From the NCBI RefSeq assembly GCF_000317105.1, contig NC_019693.1, positions 6,697,227-6,761,226 of the forward strand: 64,000 bases of DNA, in the 5' to 3' direction. Below are positions 56,152-64,000 of this stretch, piece after piece (position 1 is the stretch's first letter; every line of letters begins with the position of its first letter). The notes under the pieces are model-generated. The model was not told the DNA's origin, searched no databases, and saw only the letters and a list, made by a program, of their open reading frames with translations. This DNA comes from Oscillatoria acuminata PCC 6304 (GTDB lineage Bacteria > Cyanobacteriota > Cyanobacteriia > Cyanobacteriales > Laspinemataceae). Position numbers and translations under genes: made by a program.

Positions 56152-59100
56152 ATGCACGCGATCGCTGACTATTTGATTACCGAAAAAATTCATGAAAGTA
56201 TTCATACCCTGGTCTACCGTGGATCGCGGCCCGGGGATGACACCTCCGTGATCATTAAAATTCCCAACGCCGAATATCCGACGATGGCAGAACTGGTGCG
56301 GTTACGGAATCAATATGCGATCGCTAACAATCTCAACGTCCCGGGAATTGTTAAAACCTTCAGCTTAGAACGGGATCAGAATAGCTTGGCCCTGATTCTG
56401 GAAGATTTTGGTGGAATTTCTTTAAAAGATTATATCACCTCTCATTCCCTTTCTCTTGCTGATTTTCTCTACATTGGGATCCAAATTGCCGATGCTTTAG
56501 AAGCCTTGTATCAAAATCGCATCATTCATAAAGATATCAAGCCGGATAATATTTTAATTCACCCCCTCACCAAACAGACTAAACTAACAGATTTTAGTAT
56601 TTCTTCTCGCTTGCCGAAAGAAACTCTTACCTTGGTTAATCCCAATGCTTTAGAGGGGACATTGGCTTATATTTCCCCGGAACAAACCGGGAGAATGAAC
56701 CGATTCATTGATTATCGCACGGATTTTTATTCCTTGGGGGTAACCTTTTATGAACTATTAACGGGAAACTTACCCTTTGCCTCAACAGATGTGATGGAAT
56801 TGGTCCATTATCATATCGCCAAACAGCCGGTTTCACCCAATCGATTAGTTCCGGAGATTCCTGAGGCGATCGCTGAAATTGTCATGAAACTCATGGCAAA
56901 AAATGCGGAAGAGCGATATCAAACAGCCCGGGGGTTAAAAGCCGATTTAGAAACCTGTTTGAGGCAACTACAAACCACCGGCAGCATTCAACCGTTTGCA
57001 ATTGCTCAAAAGGATATCGCGGCGCGATTCCAAATTCCGGAAAAACTATACGGACGAGAGGGGGAAATCGCCCACTTAATGGGGGCATTTGCAGAGGTGG
57101 CGACAGGCAGTGCTCAACTGATGTTAGTCGCGGGATATTCGGGCATTGGGAAATCGGCCTTAGTTCAGGAAGTCCACAAACCGATTCTAGAAAAACGAGG
57201 TTATTTTATCTCGGGAAAATTCGACCAATTTAAGCGAAATATTCCGTTTGCCCCCCTGATTAAAGCGTTTCAAGATTTAATTCGCTACCACATCCTCACA
57301 GAAAGTCCCCAGGCAGTCGCCACCTGGAAAAAACAACTCACTGCCGCCTTAGAAAAACAAGCACAGGTCATCATTGAGGTGATTCCTGAACTGGAATTGC
57401 TGTTAGGAAAACAGCCTGCCCTTCCTGAACTGCCTGCTGCTGAATCCCAAAATCGCTTTAATCGAGTTTTTCAAAACTTTATTCGGGTATTTGCCAATGA
57501 ACATCATCCCTTGGTGTTATTTTTAGATGATTTACAATGGACGGACATCGCCTCTTTAAAGTTACTAGAGTTGCTTTTAAGTGACGGGGATTTACACCAT
57601 CTGCTGGTGATTGGGGCTTATCGGGATAACGAAGTGAGTCCGGTTCACCCCTTAATGTTAATGGTGAGTCGCCTCCAACAAACTCAGGGGGTGGGAATCA
57701 ACCGGATTGAAGTTCCTCCTCTGAACCAGGAGGATGTGAATCAGTTAGTGGCTGATGCCTTAAGCTGTCCTCAAACGCGATCGCAACCCATTTCTGAACT
57801 GGTATTTCAAAAAACCAAAGGGAATCCTTTCTTTGTCACCCAGTTTTTAAAATCCCTAGATGAGGATCATTTATTAGAGTACAATAGCGAGCATGGCTAT
57901 TGGCAGTGTGATCTCACCCAAGTTAGATCCTTAGCGGTTTCCGAGAACATTGTAGAATTTATGGCGACTCAGTTGCAACGGTTACCGGCCCCCACCCAAA
58001 CCGTTTTAACCTTAGCCGCTTGTATCGGACATCAATTCGACCTCGCCACCCTAGCCTTAGTGTATCAACATTCCCTCGGGGAAACCTCAGCCCAGTTGTG
58101 GGAAGCCCTGCAAGCGGGTGTGGTGATTCCCGTCAGTGAATTGTATAAATTCTTCCAATCCGATTCGGGGTCTGAGGGCGAAGAGATGAATACTCAAGCC
58201 CCGGCAGTGCAGTATAAGTTCTTACACGATCGCGTCCAGCAAGCGGCTTATTCTCTGATTCCTGACCGTGAGAAACAAGCCACCCACCTCAAAATCGGAC
58301 GGTTACTGTTACAAAATACAACCGGGGAAGCTGTAGAAGAAAAAGTTTTTGATTTAGTTAATCAATTGAATATCGGTGCCGATTTAATCGAAAGTTCATG
58401 GGAAAAATATCAACTGGCAGCCTTGAATCTGCAAGCGGGGCATAAAGCCAAAACTTCCACCGCTTACGAACCAGCCTTACGATATTTAGAGGCGGGGTTG
58501 GGCTTATTGAATCCCACTAGTTGGGGCGATCGCTATGATTTAACCCTCCAGCTTCATTTGGCAGCCGCCGAATCTGCCTATTTGAGTACCGACTTTAATC
58601 GCATGGAGGACCTCGCCCAAATCGTCTTAGAAAAAGCCGATACTCTCCTGGATAAAATTCAAGTGTATGAAGTCAAAATCCAAGCCTACACCGCCCAAAA
58701 TAAACAACTCGACGGTCTAGCTACGGCAAGAGCAGCCCTGGCTTTATTGGGAGTTAACTTACCGGAACAACCCACCTTTGACCATATTCAGAACGGACTG
58801 GGGGAACTGTTTTCCCGGTTAACCGATCAGCCTGTCGAAGCCTTAAACGAATTGCCCAAAATGAGCAATCCTGACAAAAAAGCAGCGATGCGGATTCTCA
58901 ATAGTGCCATTGCCCCAGCCTATCAATCTGCACCGTTATTGTTACCCTTGCTGGTATTTGAAGAAGTTAAGCTGTCTCTGGACTATGGCAATACCGAGGA
59001 ATCAACTTATGCATACGGCTGTTATGGATTAATTTTATGTGGCATTGTAGGAGATATTGAAACCGGCCATCAATTCGGCCAATTAGCCTTAACCGTATTG

Positions 59101-61605
59101 GCACAGTTCGAGAATCAGAAACTCAAAGCCCGGACTGTGATGGTGGTGAATAATAATGTCCGGTTCTGGAAGGAACCGCTGCAACAAACGATTGCACCTT
59201 TATTGATCGGGTATGAGAGTGGACTGGAAACCGGAGATGTAGAATATGCTGGGTTATGTGCGTATAATTACTGCATTAATTCCTATTTTGCCGGGAAAGA
59301 ATTGGGGCAGTTGGAAGCAGAAATGTCTTCCTACAGCCTGCTGATGGAGAAACTCAAGCAGACGAATACCCTCAACTATCAAAAAATGTACTGGCAGGTA
59401 GTGTCCCATTTAATTCGCGGGGTTGATCATCCAGAAAATCTGGTGGGGGAACTGTATAATGAGTTCCTCATGTTACCGCTGCATGAGCAAACTAGCGATC
59501 GGTACGGCTTATGTTGTTTGTACCTCAACAAACTGATTCTCAGCTATCTATTCAGACAAAGCGAGTCCGCCTTTGAAAATGCCGGGATGGCGGCGAATTA
59601 TTTAGATGGCTTAACCGCAGTTTACCCGTTACCGTTGTTCTATTTTTATAACTCTCTAGCTGTATTAGGCGTCTATGGGAACCGCCCTGAATCAGAACAA
59701 GAAATTTTGTGGAATAAGGTCGAAGAAAATCAAGAAAAAATGAAAAAATGGGCAGAATTTGCCCCAGATAATTTTTTGCATAAACATGAACTGGTGGAAG
59801 CGGAAAAAGCCCGAGTAGTGGGGAATATTGCCGAGGCGATCGCCAGTTATGACCGGGCCATTCTTCACGCCAGGGAAAGCCAATATATCCAAGAAGAAGC
59901 CCTCGCTAATGAACTCGCCGGTGAATTTCATCTCCAGCGCGGCAGTCAACAAATAGCCCAGTTTTATTTAACTGAAGCCTACTATGGATATATGCGGTGG
60001 TCAGCCAGTGCTAAGGTAAAATTTTTAGAACAAAAATATCCCTCAGTATTGGCCCGAGTCACCCAACGTTCAGTGATTCGGCCCTTCAGCATTCAGGAAA
60101 CCATTTCCTCCTTTTCCACTACCAGTACCAGCATTAATCAAGATTCTTCCAGCTTAGACATGACCACGGTGATGAAAGCTGCATTAGCCCTTTCTGAAGA
60201 ACTGATTTTGGATAAATTCTTGAATAAATTAATGCGAGTCATCCTGGAAAATGCTGGGGCACAAACTGGGTTTTTAATTTTAGAAAAAGAGGGAAAACAG
60301 TTTATCCAAGCGGCTGGAAATATTGAGGAAGAAACGGTGACGACTACGATGCCGTCCATTGAAATTAATTGCACGGGAATTCCTGTGGAAGATTTTTGCT
60401 GTTTGCCCTTAAGTATTATCAATTATGTCCATCGAACCGGAGAAGTTCTGGTAATCAATAATGCGGCTGTGGAGTCCGTCTTTACAACGGATCCGTATAT
60501 TACCGCCAAGAAACCGAAATCAATTCTTTGCTTACCTATCACCTACCAAGGCCACACCGTCGCCCTTTTATACTTAGAAAATAATCTCAGTACCGGCGTA
60601 TTTACCCATGATCGCCTCGAAGTCTTAAAGTTACTCTCATCTCAGGCAGCTATTTCTCTAGAAAATGCCCGATTATACCAAAATTTACAACAGTCGCTTC
60701 AGGACTTGAAAGAAGCCCAATTGCAACTGGTTCAGACGGAAAAAATGTCTACCCTGGGACAGTTAGTCGCTGGAGTCGCCCACGAAATCAACAATCCCCT
60801 CAGCTTCGTTCACGGCAATCTAAATATGGCCCTAGAATATGGCGAAGATTTGCTCAACCATCTGCAACTCTATCAGCAATGCTATCCTGAACCTGTTGCC
60901 GATATCCAAAATCATGCCACGGCGATCGATTTAGAATACTTGCAAGAAGATTTTCCGGAAATGCTCAAGTCCATGAATCTTGGAACCGATCGCATCAAGG
61001 AAATTGTCAAATCCCTGAAGAATTTTTCCCGCAAAGACCCTGGGGTGTTTCAAAAATCTGATATTCATGCGGGACTAGATAGTACACTGCTAATTTTATC
61101 AAATCGCTTGAAAGCGACAGGTTCTAAACCGGCAGTCACGGTGATGAAAGAGTATGGCAATCTCCCCTTAGTTCCCTGCTATCCTGGACAACTGAATCAG
61201 GTGTTTATGAATTTGATTGCCAATGCGATCGATGCGTTAGAATCAGGATTGTCTAGTCATTTGTCCCGGGTGACTCAGGGGTCATCGGCAGAGAATTCCC
61301 CTGGAGTATTGCCGAAAGAAGCGGAATCTAAAACCATTCGCATTCGGACCGAATTGAAAGAGAATTCCGTGGCAATTCACATTGCTGACAATGGATCGGG
61401 GATGACTCAGGAGGTGCAGGAAAAATTGTTTCATACCTTCTTTACAACGAAACCGGAAGGGAAAGGAACGGGACTGGGGTTATCCATTAGTCATCAAATT
61501 ATTGTGGAACGGCATCATGGCAAACTCCTGTGCAACTCCCAACCCGGGAAAGGCACAGAGTTTACCATTGAAATTCCAATTCGACATGAAAATCAGAAGG
61601 GTTAA
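56152..61605 (+). CDS. HstK-type Ser/Thr kinase, AAA ATPase, GAF, histidine kinase fusion
   Basis: 1817 residues. N-terminal kinase (1-270) with catalytic loop IIHKDIKPDNI (HKD variant of HRD) and LTDFSISS (DFS instead of DFG). An AAA-type ATPase follows: VAGYSGIGKSALVQEV near 325 and Walker B VLFLDDLQWTD near 455. A long helical TPR-like region spans about 720-1310. A GAF domain sits near 1340-1510, then histidine kinase LVAGVAHEINNPLSFVHGNL with His near 1544 and HATPase DNGSGMTQEVQEKLFHTFFT to 1815. This is the Ser/Thr-His kinase architecture of Anabaena HstK. The altered DFG suggests the Ser/Thr activity should be tested. Directly downstream of a related sensor kinase. Confidence 0.92.
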   Translation: MHAIADYLITEKIHESIHTLVYRGSRPGDDTSVIIKIPNAEYPTMAELVRLRNQYAIANNLNVPGIVKTFSLERDQNSLALILEDFGGISLKDYITSHSLSLADFLYIGIQIADALEALYQNRIIHKDIKPDNILIHPLTKQTKLTDFSISSRLPKETLTLVNPNALEGTLAYISPEQTGRMNRFIDYRTDFYSLGVTFYELLTGNLPFASTDVMELVHYHIAKQPVSPNRLVPEIPEAIAEIVMKLMAKNAEERYQTARGLKADLETCLRQLQTTGSIQPFAIAQKDIAARFQIPEKLYGREGEIAHLMGAFAEVATGSAQLMLVAGYSGIGKSALVQEVHKPILEKRGYFISGKFDQFKRNIPFAPLIKAFQDLIRYHILTESPQAVATWKKQLTAALEKQAQVIIEVIPELELLLGKQPALPELPAAESQNRFNRVFQNFIRVFANEHHPLVLFLDDLQWTDIASLKLLELLLSDGDLHHLLVIGAYRDNEVSPVHPLMLMVSRLQQTQGVGINRIEVPPLNQEDVNQLVADALSCPQTRSQPISELVFQKTKGNPFFVTQFLKSLDEDHLLEYNSEHGYWQCDLTQVRSLAVSENIVEFMATQLQRLPAPTQTVLTLAACIGHQFDLATLALVYQHSLGETSAQLWEALQAGVVIPVSELYKFFQSDSGSEGEEMNTQAPAVQYKFLHDRVQQAAYSLIPDREKQATHLKIGRLLLQNTTGEAVEEKVFDLVNQLNIGADLIESSWEKYQLAALNLQAGHKAKTSTAYEPALRYLEAGLGLLNPTSWGDRYDLTLQLHLAAAESAYLSTDFNRMEDLAQIVLEKADTLLDKIQVYEVKIQAYTAQNKQLDGLATARAALALLGVNLPEQPTFDHIQNGLGELFSRLTDQPVEALNELPKMSNPDKKAAMRILNSAIAPAYQSAPLLLPLLVFEEVKLSLDYGNTEESTYAYGCYGLILCGIVGDIETGHQFGQLALTVLAQFENQKLKARTVMVVNNNVRFWKEPLQQTIAPLLIGYESGLETGDVEYAGLCAYNYCINSYFAGKELGQLEAEMSSYSLLMEKLKQTNTLNYQKMYWQVVSHLIRGVDHPENLVGELYNEFLMLPLHEQTSDRYGLCCLYLNKLILSYLFRQSESAFENAGMAANYLDGLTAVYPLPLFYFYNSLAVLGVYGNRPESEQEILWNKVEENQEKMKKWAEFAPDNFLHKHELVEAEKARVVGNIAEAIASYDRAILHARESQYIQEEALANELAGEFHLQRGSQQIAQFYLTEAYYGYMRWSASAKVKFLEQKYPSVLARVTQRSVIRPFSIQETISSFSTTSTSINQDSSSLDMTTVMKAALALSEELILDKFLNKLMRVILENAGAQTGFLILEKEGKQFIQAAGNIEEETVTTTMPSIEINCTGIPVEDFCCLPLSIINYVHRTGEVLVINNAAVESVFTTDPYITAKKPKSILCLPITYQGHTVALLYLENNLSTGVFTHDRLEVLKLLSSQAAISLENARLYQNLQQSLQDLKEAQLQLVQTEKMSTLGQLVAGVAHEINNPLSFVHGNLNMALEYGEDLLNHLQLYQQCYPEPVADIQNHATAIDLEYLQEDFPEMLKSMNLGTDRIKEIVKSLKNFSRKDPGVFQKSDIHAGLDSTLLILSNRLKATGSKPAVTVMKEYGNLPLVPCYPGQLNQVFMNLIANAIDALESGLSSHLSRVTQGSSAENSPGVLPKEAESKTIRIRTELKENSVAIHIADNGSGMTQEVQEKLFHTFFTTKPEGKGTGLGLSISHQIIVERHHGKLLCNSQPGKGTEFTIEIPIRHENQKG

Positions 61606-61612
61606 TCCGGAT

Positions 61613-62551
61613 TTAGGACCGAGGCGATCGCCCGACGGTTTCTAGGATTTTCAGGGGACCCACTTCTTTAAGAAGCTGCATTTCCTGGGAATTCCGAACA
61701 AAGAGGGAACCGGCAAAGGCGAGGGAGTTGATGGAAATAGACTCAAAACTTTCCTGCGATCGCGGGACAATTAGCATCCAGTCTCGGGTCATTAACAGAT
61801 TGTAAGGACCGGGTTGTTTCGGGTTCGTTTCCTCCGGTTCTAACCCCACCGTTGCTAACAGTTTTAAATAGGAATTTAGGGTCTGTTCTGCTGCTTCTAA
61901 GGGATGGTTAAATAAGTCGGGGTCAAAAAAGGTGACGGCACAATCAAAGGGAAAGGCGGCGATCGTTCCTACTCCATCTACTACTGTCGCCGAGATGATT
62001 GCAGGTTCCAAAGGCATCCTCGGTCCATCAGAGGCGATCGGCAGGGGGACTAATTGCAAATGTTTGTGCCTCTGACTTGCCCCTGCTTCCTTTCCGCCAT
62101 TATAAAAGCCTAACCCATCAACCTGCTGTAGACAACCCCATATCGCCTCAAAATCAGCCAGAGTTAGTAACATTTCCTGTTCCTCAAACTCTCGTGTTAC
62201 TAATAATAAATGATAGTCTACAACATTAAATTTATTTAATAAACAAACATGAGTGGGCGAAATATCGGTGACAAACAAATCGCGGTCATAGGGCAAAAAG
62301 GGGTTAAATTCTTGACCGGATTTCTGAGTTTTATTGGATTCAGATTGCTGGGCCTCCTGCTTGCGTACAAGATTCGACAAAATCCTCACTAAAAAGCGCA
62401 ATCCCTGGGTTTCTAAAAACTCAGAATCCGTGGGAATCGATTGGAGTGCACCGGATTCAATTCCGTGTTTCGTACCCTGTTTCACCTTCAACCATAAGGT
62501 ATCCGGTTCTAGGGTGAGGCGTCCTTGCATCCTCAGTTTGTCCTCTAGCAT
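61613..62551 (-). CDS. ATP adenylyltransferase (Ap4A phosphorylase-like)
   Basis: 312 residues. PFLPYDRDLFVTDISPTHVC and the HIT-like active-site block SQRHKHLQLVPLP, with a C-terminal domain carrying YNLLMTRDWMLIVPRSQESF, match the fungal/cyanobacterial Ap4A phosphorylase (APA) family, which converts Ap4A plus phosphate or sulfate to ADP or APS plus ATP. ATG start at 62551 without a strong ribosome-binding site. Convergent with the HstK-type kinase, only 7 bp from its stop. Confidence 0.88.
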   Translation of the reverse strand: MLEDKLRMQGRLTLEPDTLWLKVKQGTKHGIESGALQSIPTDSEFLETQGLRFLVRILSNLVRKQEAQQSESNKTQKSGQEFNPFLPYDRDLFVTDISPTHVCLLNKFNVVDYHLLLVTREFEEQEMLLTLADFEAIWGCLQQVDGLGFYNGGKEAGASQRHKHLQLVPLPIASDGPRMPLEPAIISATVVDGVGTIAAFPFDCAVTFFDPDLFNHPLEAAEQTLNSYLKLLATVGLEPEETNPKQPGPYNLLMTRDWMLIVPRSQESFESISINSLAFAGSLFVRNSQEMQLLKEVGPLKILETVGRSPRS

Positions 62552-62735
62552 GATGGCAATGTGACAGATAGGATTACCGGATCTACTGTAAAACAGATTC
62601 CGACATTTGACTAGACTAAAGCAGGTTAGAGCAATTCATGGGGTGATGAATTTATCTATTTTATCAGGATTTGAATCAAAAGTCTAGGATTTTAAGATAA
62701 AATAACAAATATTTTTTTAATCCCAAATTTGACGA

Positions 62736-64000
62736 ATGAGTGCATCGAATTCTGCTCAAAGATCGGGACCCGGGGTTCCGACGCTGCCGCCTAATTTGAA
62801 TCTGCGATCGTATCAAAAACAGGCAGTCGCCAGTTGGTTCGGCAACCAAGGACGAGGGACCCTGAAGATGGCAACGGGAAGTGGCAAAACCATCGCTGCC
62901 TTGGCGATCGCCACGGAACTCTATCACCGCATCGGATTACAAGTATTGCTCATCCTCTGTCCCTACCGCCACCTAGTCAATCAGTGGGCGCGAGAATGTG
63001 AGATGTTCGGATTAGCCCCGATTTTAGCCTTTGAAAATGTTAACACCTGGCAGAATCAGCTTTCCACCCAACTTTACAACGTCAGCGCCAATCTCCAGCC
63101 TTTTCTCACAATTATTACCACCAATGCCACCCTGATTAGTGAGGGATTTCAGTCTCAATTGCGGTACTTTCCTCCAAAAACCTTGATTATAGGAGATGAA
63201 GCGCACAACCTGGGTGCACCGCGTCTCGAAGAAAGTTTACCCCGGCAAATTGGCTTAAGATTAGCCCTTTCTGCCACTCCTGAACGCTATTTTGATGAGA
63301 CGGGAACAGCGGGTTTACTCGACTATTTCGGACCAGTTATTCCCCCAGAATTGACCCTAGCTGATGCAATTCGAGCAGGGGCATTGGTGCGGTATCTCTA
63401 TTATCCCATTTTGGTGAATTTAACTGAAAATGAAGGCTATGCTTATTTGAAATTAACTAAGCGAATTGGCTGGGTATTAAGTCATCAAGAAACGATGGAC
63501 CTCAATCATGATGATTTAAGGGGATTAGTCATGCAACGCGCCCGGTTAGTGGGGTCAGCGAGTAATAAATTAAATGCCTTGCGGGAGTTAATGAAAACTC
63601 GCCTGCATACCAGTCATACCTTATTTTATTGTGGCGATGGGACCGTTGAATCCTCATCCCACGGTGGCAGTAATCGCCAATTGGAAGCGGTTTCCCACCT
63701 GTTGGGGTCGGAACTGGGCTATCGGGTGAATACCTATACCGCTGACACGGCGATCGAGGAACGAGAAGAATTGCGACGGCAATTTGAAAGCGGAGAATTA
63801 CAAGGATTAGTAGCAATTCGCTGTTTGGACGAAGGGGTAGATATCCCGGCGATTAAAACCGCTGTGATTCTCGCCTCTAGTGGCAATCCTCGCCAATTTA
63901 TCCAACGTCGGGGCCGGATTTTGCGACCCCATCCCAACAAGGATAGAGCGACTCTCTTTGATACCATTGTCATGCCTCCAAAACTCGACCGAGAAGCCTT
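62736..64000 (+). CDS. Superfamily II DNA helicase, phosphorothioation-restriction type (partial)
   Basis: Reading MSASNSAQRSGPGVPTLPPN from ATG 62736, open to the window edge, at least 421 codons. Helicase motifs in order: Q-like SYQKQAVASWF, Walker A MATGSGKT (45-52), DEAH near 154 (IIGDEAHNLG), SAT motif LSATPERY, and motif VI QRRGRILRPHP. Its layout (LRSYQKQAVASWFGNQGRGT and a CPYRHLVNQWARE block) strongly recalls the helicase named DNA phosphorothioation system restriction enzyme in annotations, but no dnd genes are visible here. Could be another COG1061-type helicase. The 3' end and partners are outside the window. Confidence 0.85.
   Translation, partial: MSASNSAQRSGPGVPTLPPNLNLRSYQKQAVASWFGNQGRGTLKMATGSGKTIAALAIATELYHRIGLQVLLILCPYRHLVNQWARECEMFGLAPILAFENVNTWQNQLSTQLYNVSANLQPFLTIITTNATLISEGFQSQLRYFPPKTLIIGDEAHNLGAPRLEESLPRQIGLRLALSATPERYFDETGTAGLLDYFGPVIPPELTLADAIRAGALVRYLYYPILVNLTENEGYAYLKLTKRIGWVLSHQETMDLNHDDLRGLVMQRARLVGSASNKLNALRELMKTRLHTSHTLFYCGDGTVESSSHGGSNRQLEAVSHLLGSELGYRVNTYTADTAIEEREELRRQFESGELQGLVAIRCLDEGVDIPAIKTAVILASSGNPRQFIQRRGRILRPHPNKDRATLFDTIVMPPKLDREA

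Overview
The window is chromosomal DNA from a cyanobacterium. It carries psaE (photosystem I), ndhO (NDH-1), three carboxysome shell genes (ccmP, ccmK3, ccmK4), a KaiC-like/KaiB-like pair and several families otherwise known mainly from cyanobacteria (DUF760, DUF3038/DUF4335, Uma2). The palindrome GCGATCGC (HIP1) is dense throughout. Very large multi-PAS and Ser/Thr-His kinases plus many short palindromic repeats suggest a large-genome filamentous type (Oscillatoria/Laspinema-like), but this is inference. No rRNA, tRNA or CRISPR array was seen.

Layout. 1-8.6 kb: partial AI-2E transporter, a lipoprotein, a small membrane protein, a 1388-aa multi-PAS hybrid histidine kinase, a decayed PemK/MazF-type toxin-antitoxin pair and an L,D-transpeptidase. 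8.8-17.3 kb: small ORFs, an InrS-like CsoR-family metal sensor, a holin-like membrane protein, a glycogen-debranching-type enzyme with an adjacent glycosyltransferase, DUF760, CcmP, a winged-helix protein and a Cys-rich small protein. 17.4-24.1 kb: glyA, leuC, leuD and tex, with repeat-filled gaps. 24.2-29.5 kb: KaiC-like and KaiB-like genes, ccmK3-ccmK4, a cupin, a methyltransferase and a hypothetical gene. 30.1-33.5 kb: a divergent metal-resistance module (CmtR-like repressor and a P-type ATPase with three metal-binding domains) around a promoter with two operator-like inverted repeats. 33.5-40 kb: dppB-type permease, apt, DUF3038-DUF4335 pair, fmt and a small conserved gene. 40-44.4 kb: orphan ribbon-helix-helix protein, Ser/Thr kinase with a WD40 remnant behind it, Uma2 nuclease and lactate dehydrogenase. 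44.7-48.3 kb: a conserved membrane protein, psaE with an unusually long tail, mutM, ndhO and malate dehydrogenase. 48.7-64 kb: an uncharacterised P-loop NTPase, a small membrane protein, a serine hydrolase, two large sensor kinases (the second an HstK-type Ser/Thr-AAA-GAF-His kinase of 1817 aa), an Ap4A phosphorylase-like enzyme and the start of a superfamily II helicase resembling phosphorothioation-linked restriction helicases.

The most striking non-coding content is a set of at least five families of short non-autonomous, terminal-inverted-repeat elements (families A-E below) occupying most large intergenic gaps. One copy has a 12-bp flanking direct repeat like a target-site duplication. 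Several copies abut or run into coding ends. Among genes, those most worth follow-up are the KaiC-like/KaiB-like pair, the orphan P-loop NTPase, the right-edge helicase, the extended PsaE and the twin-operator metal module. All family names come from recognising sequence motifs by eye; no database search was possible.
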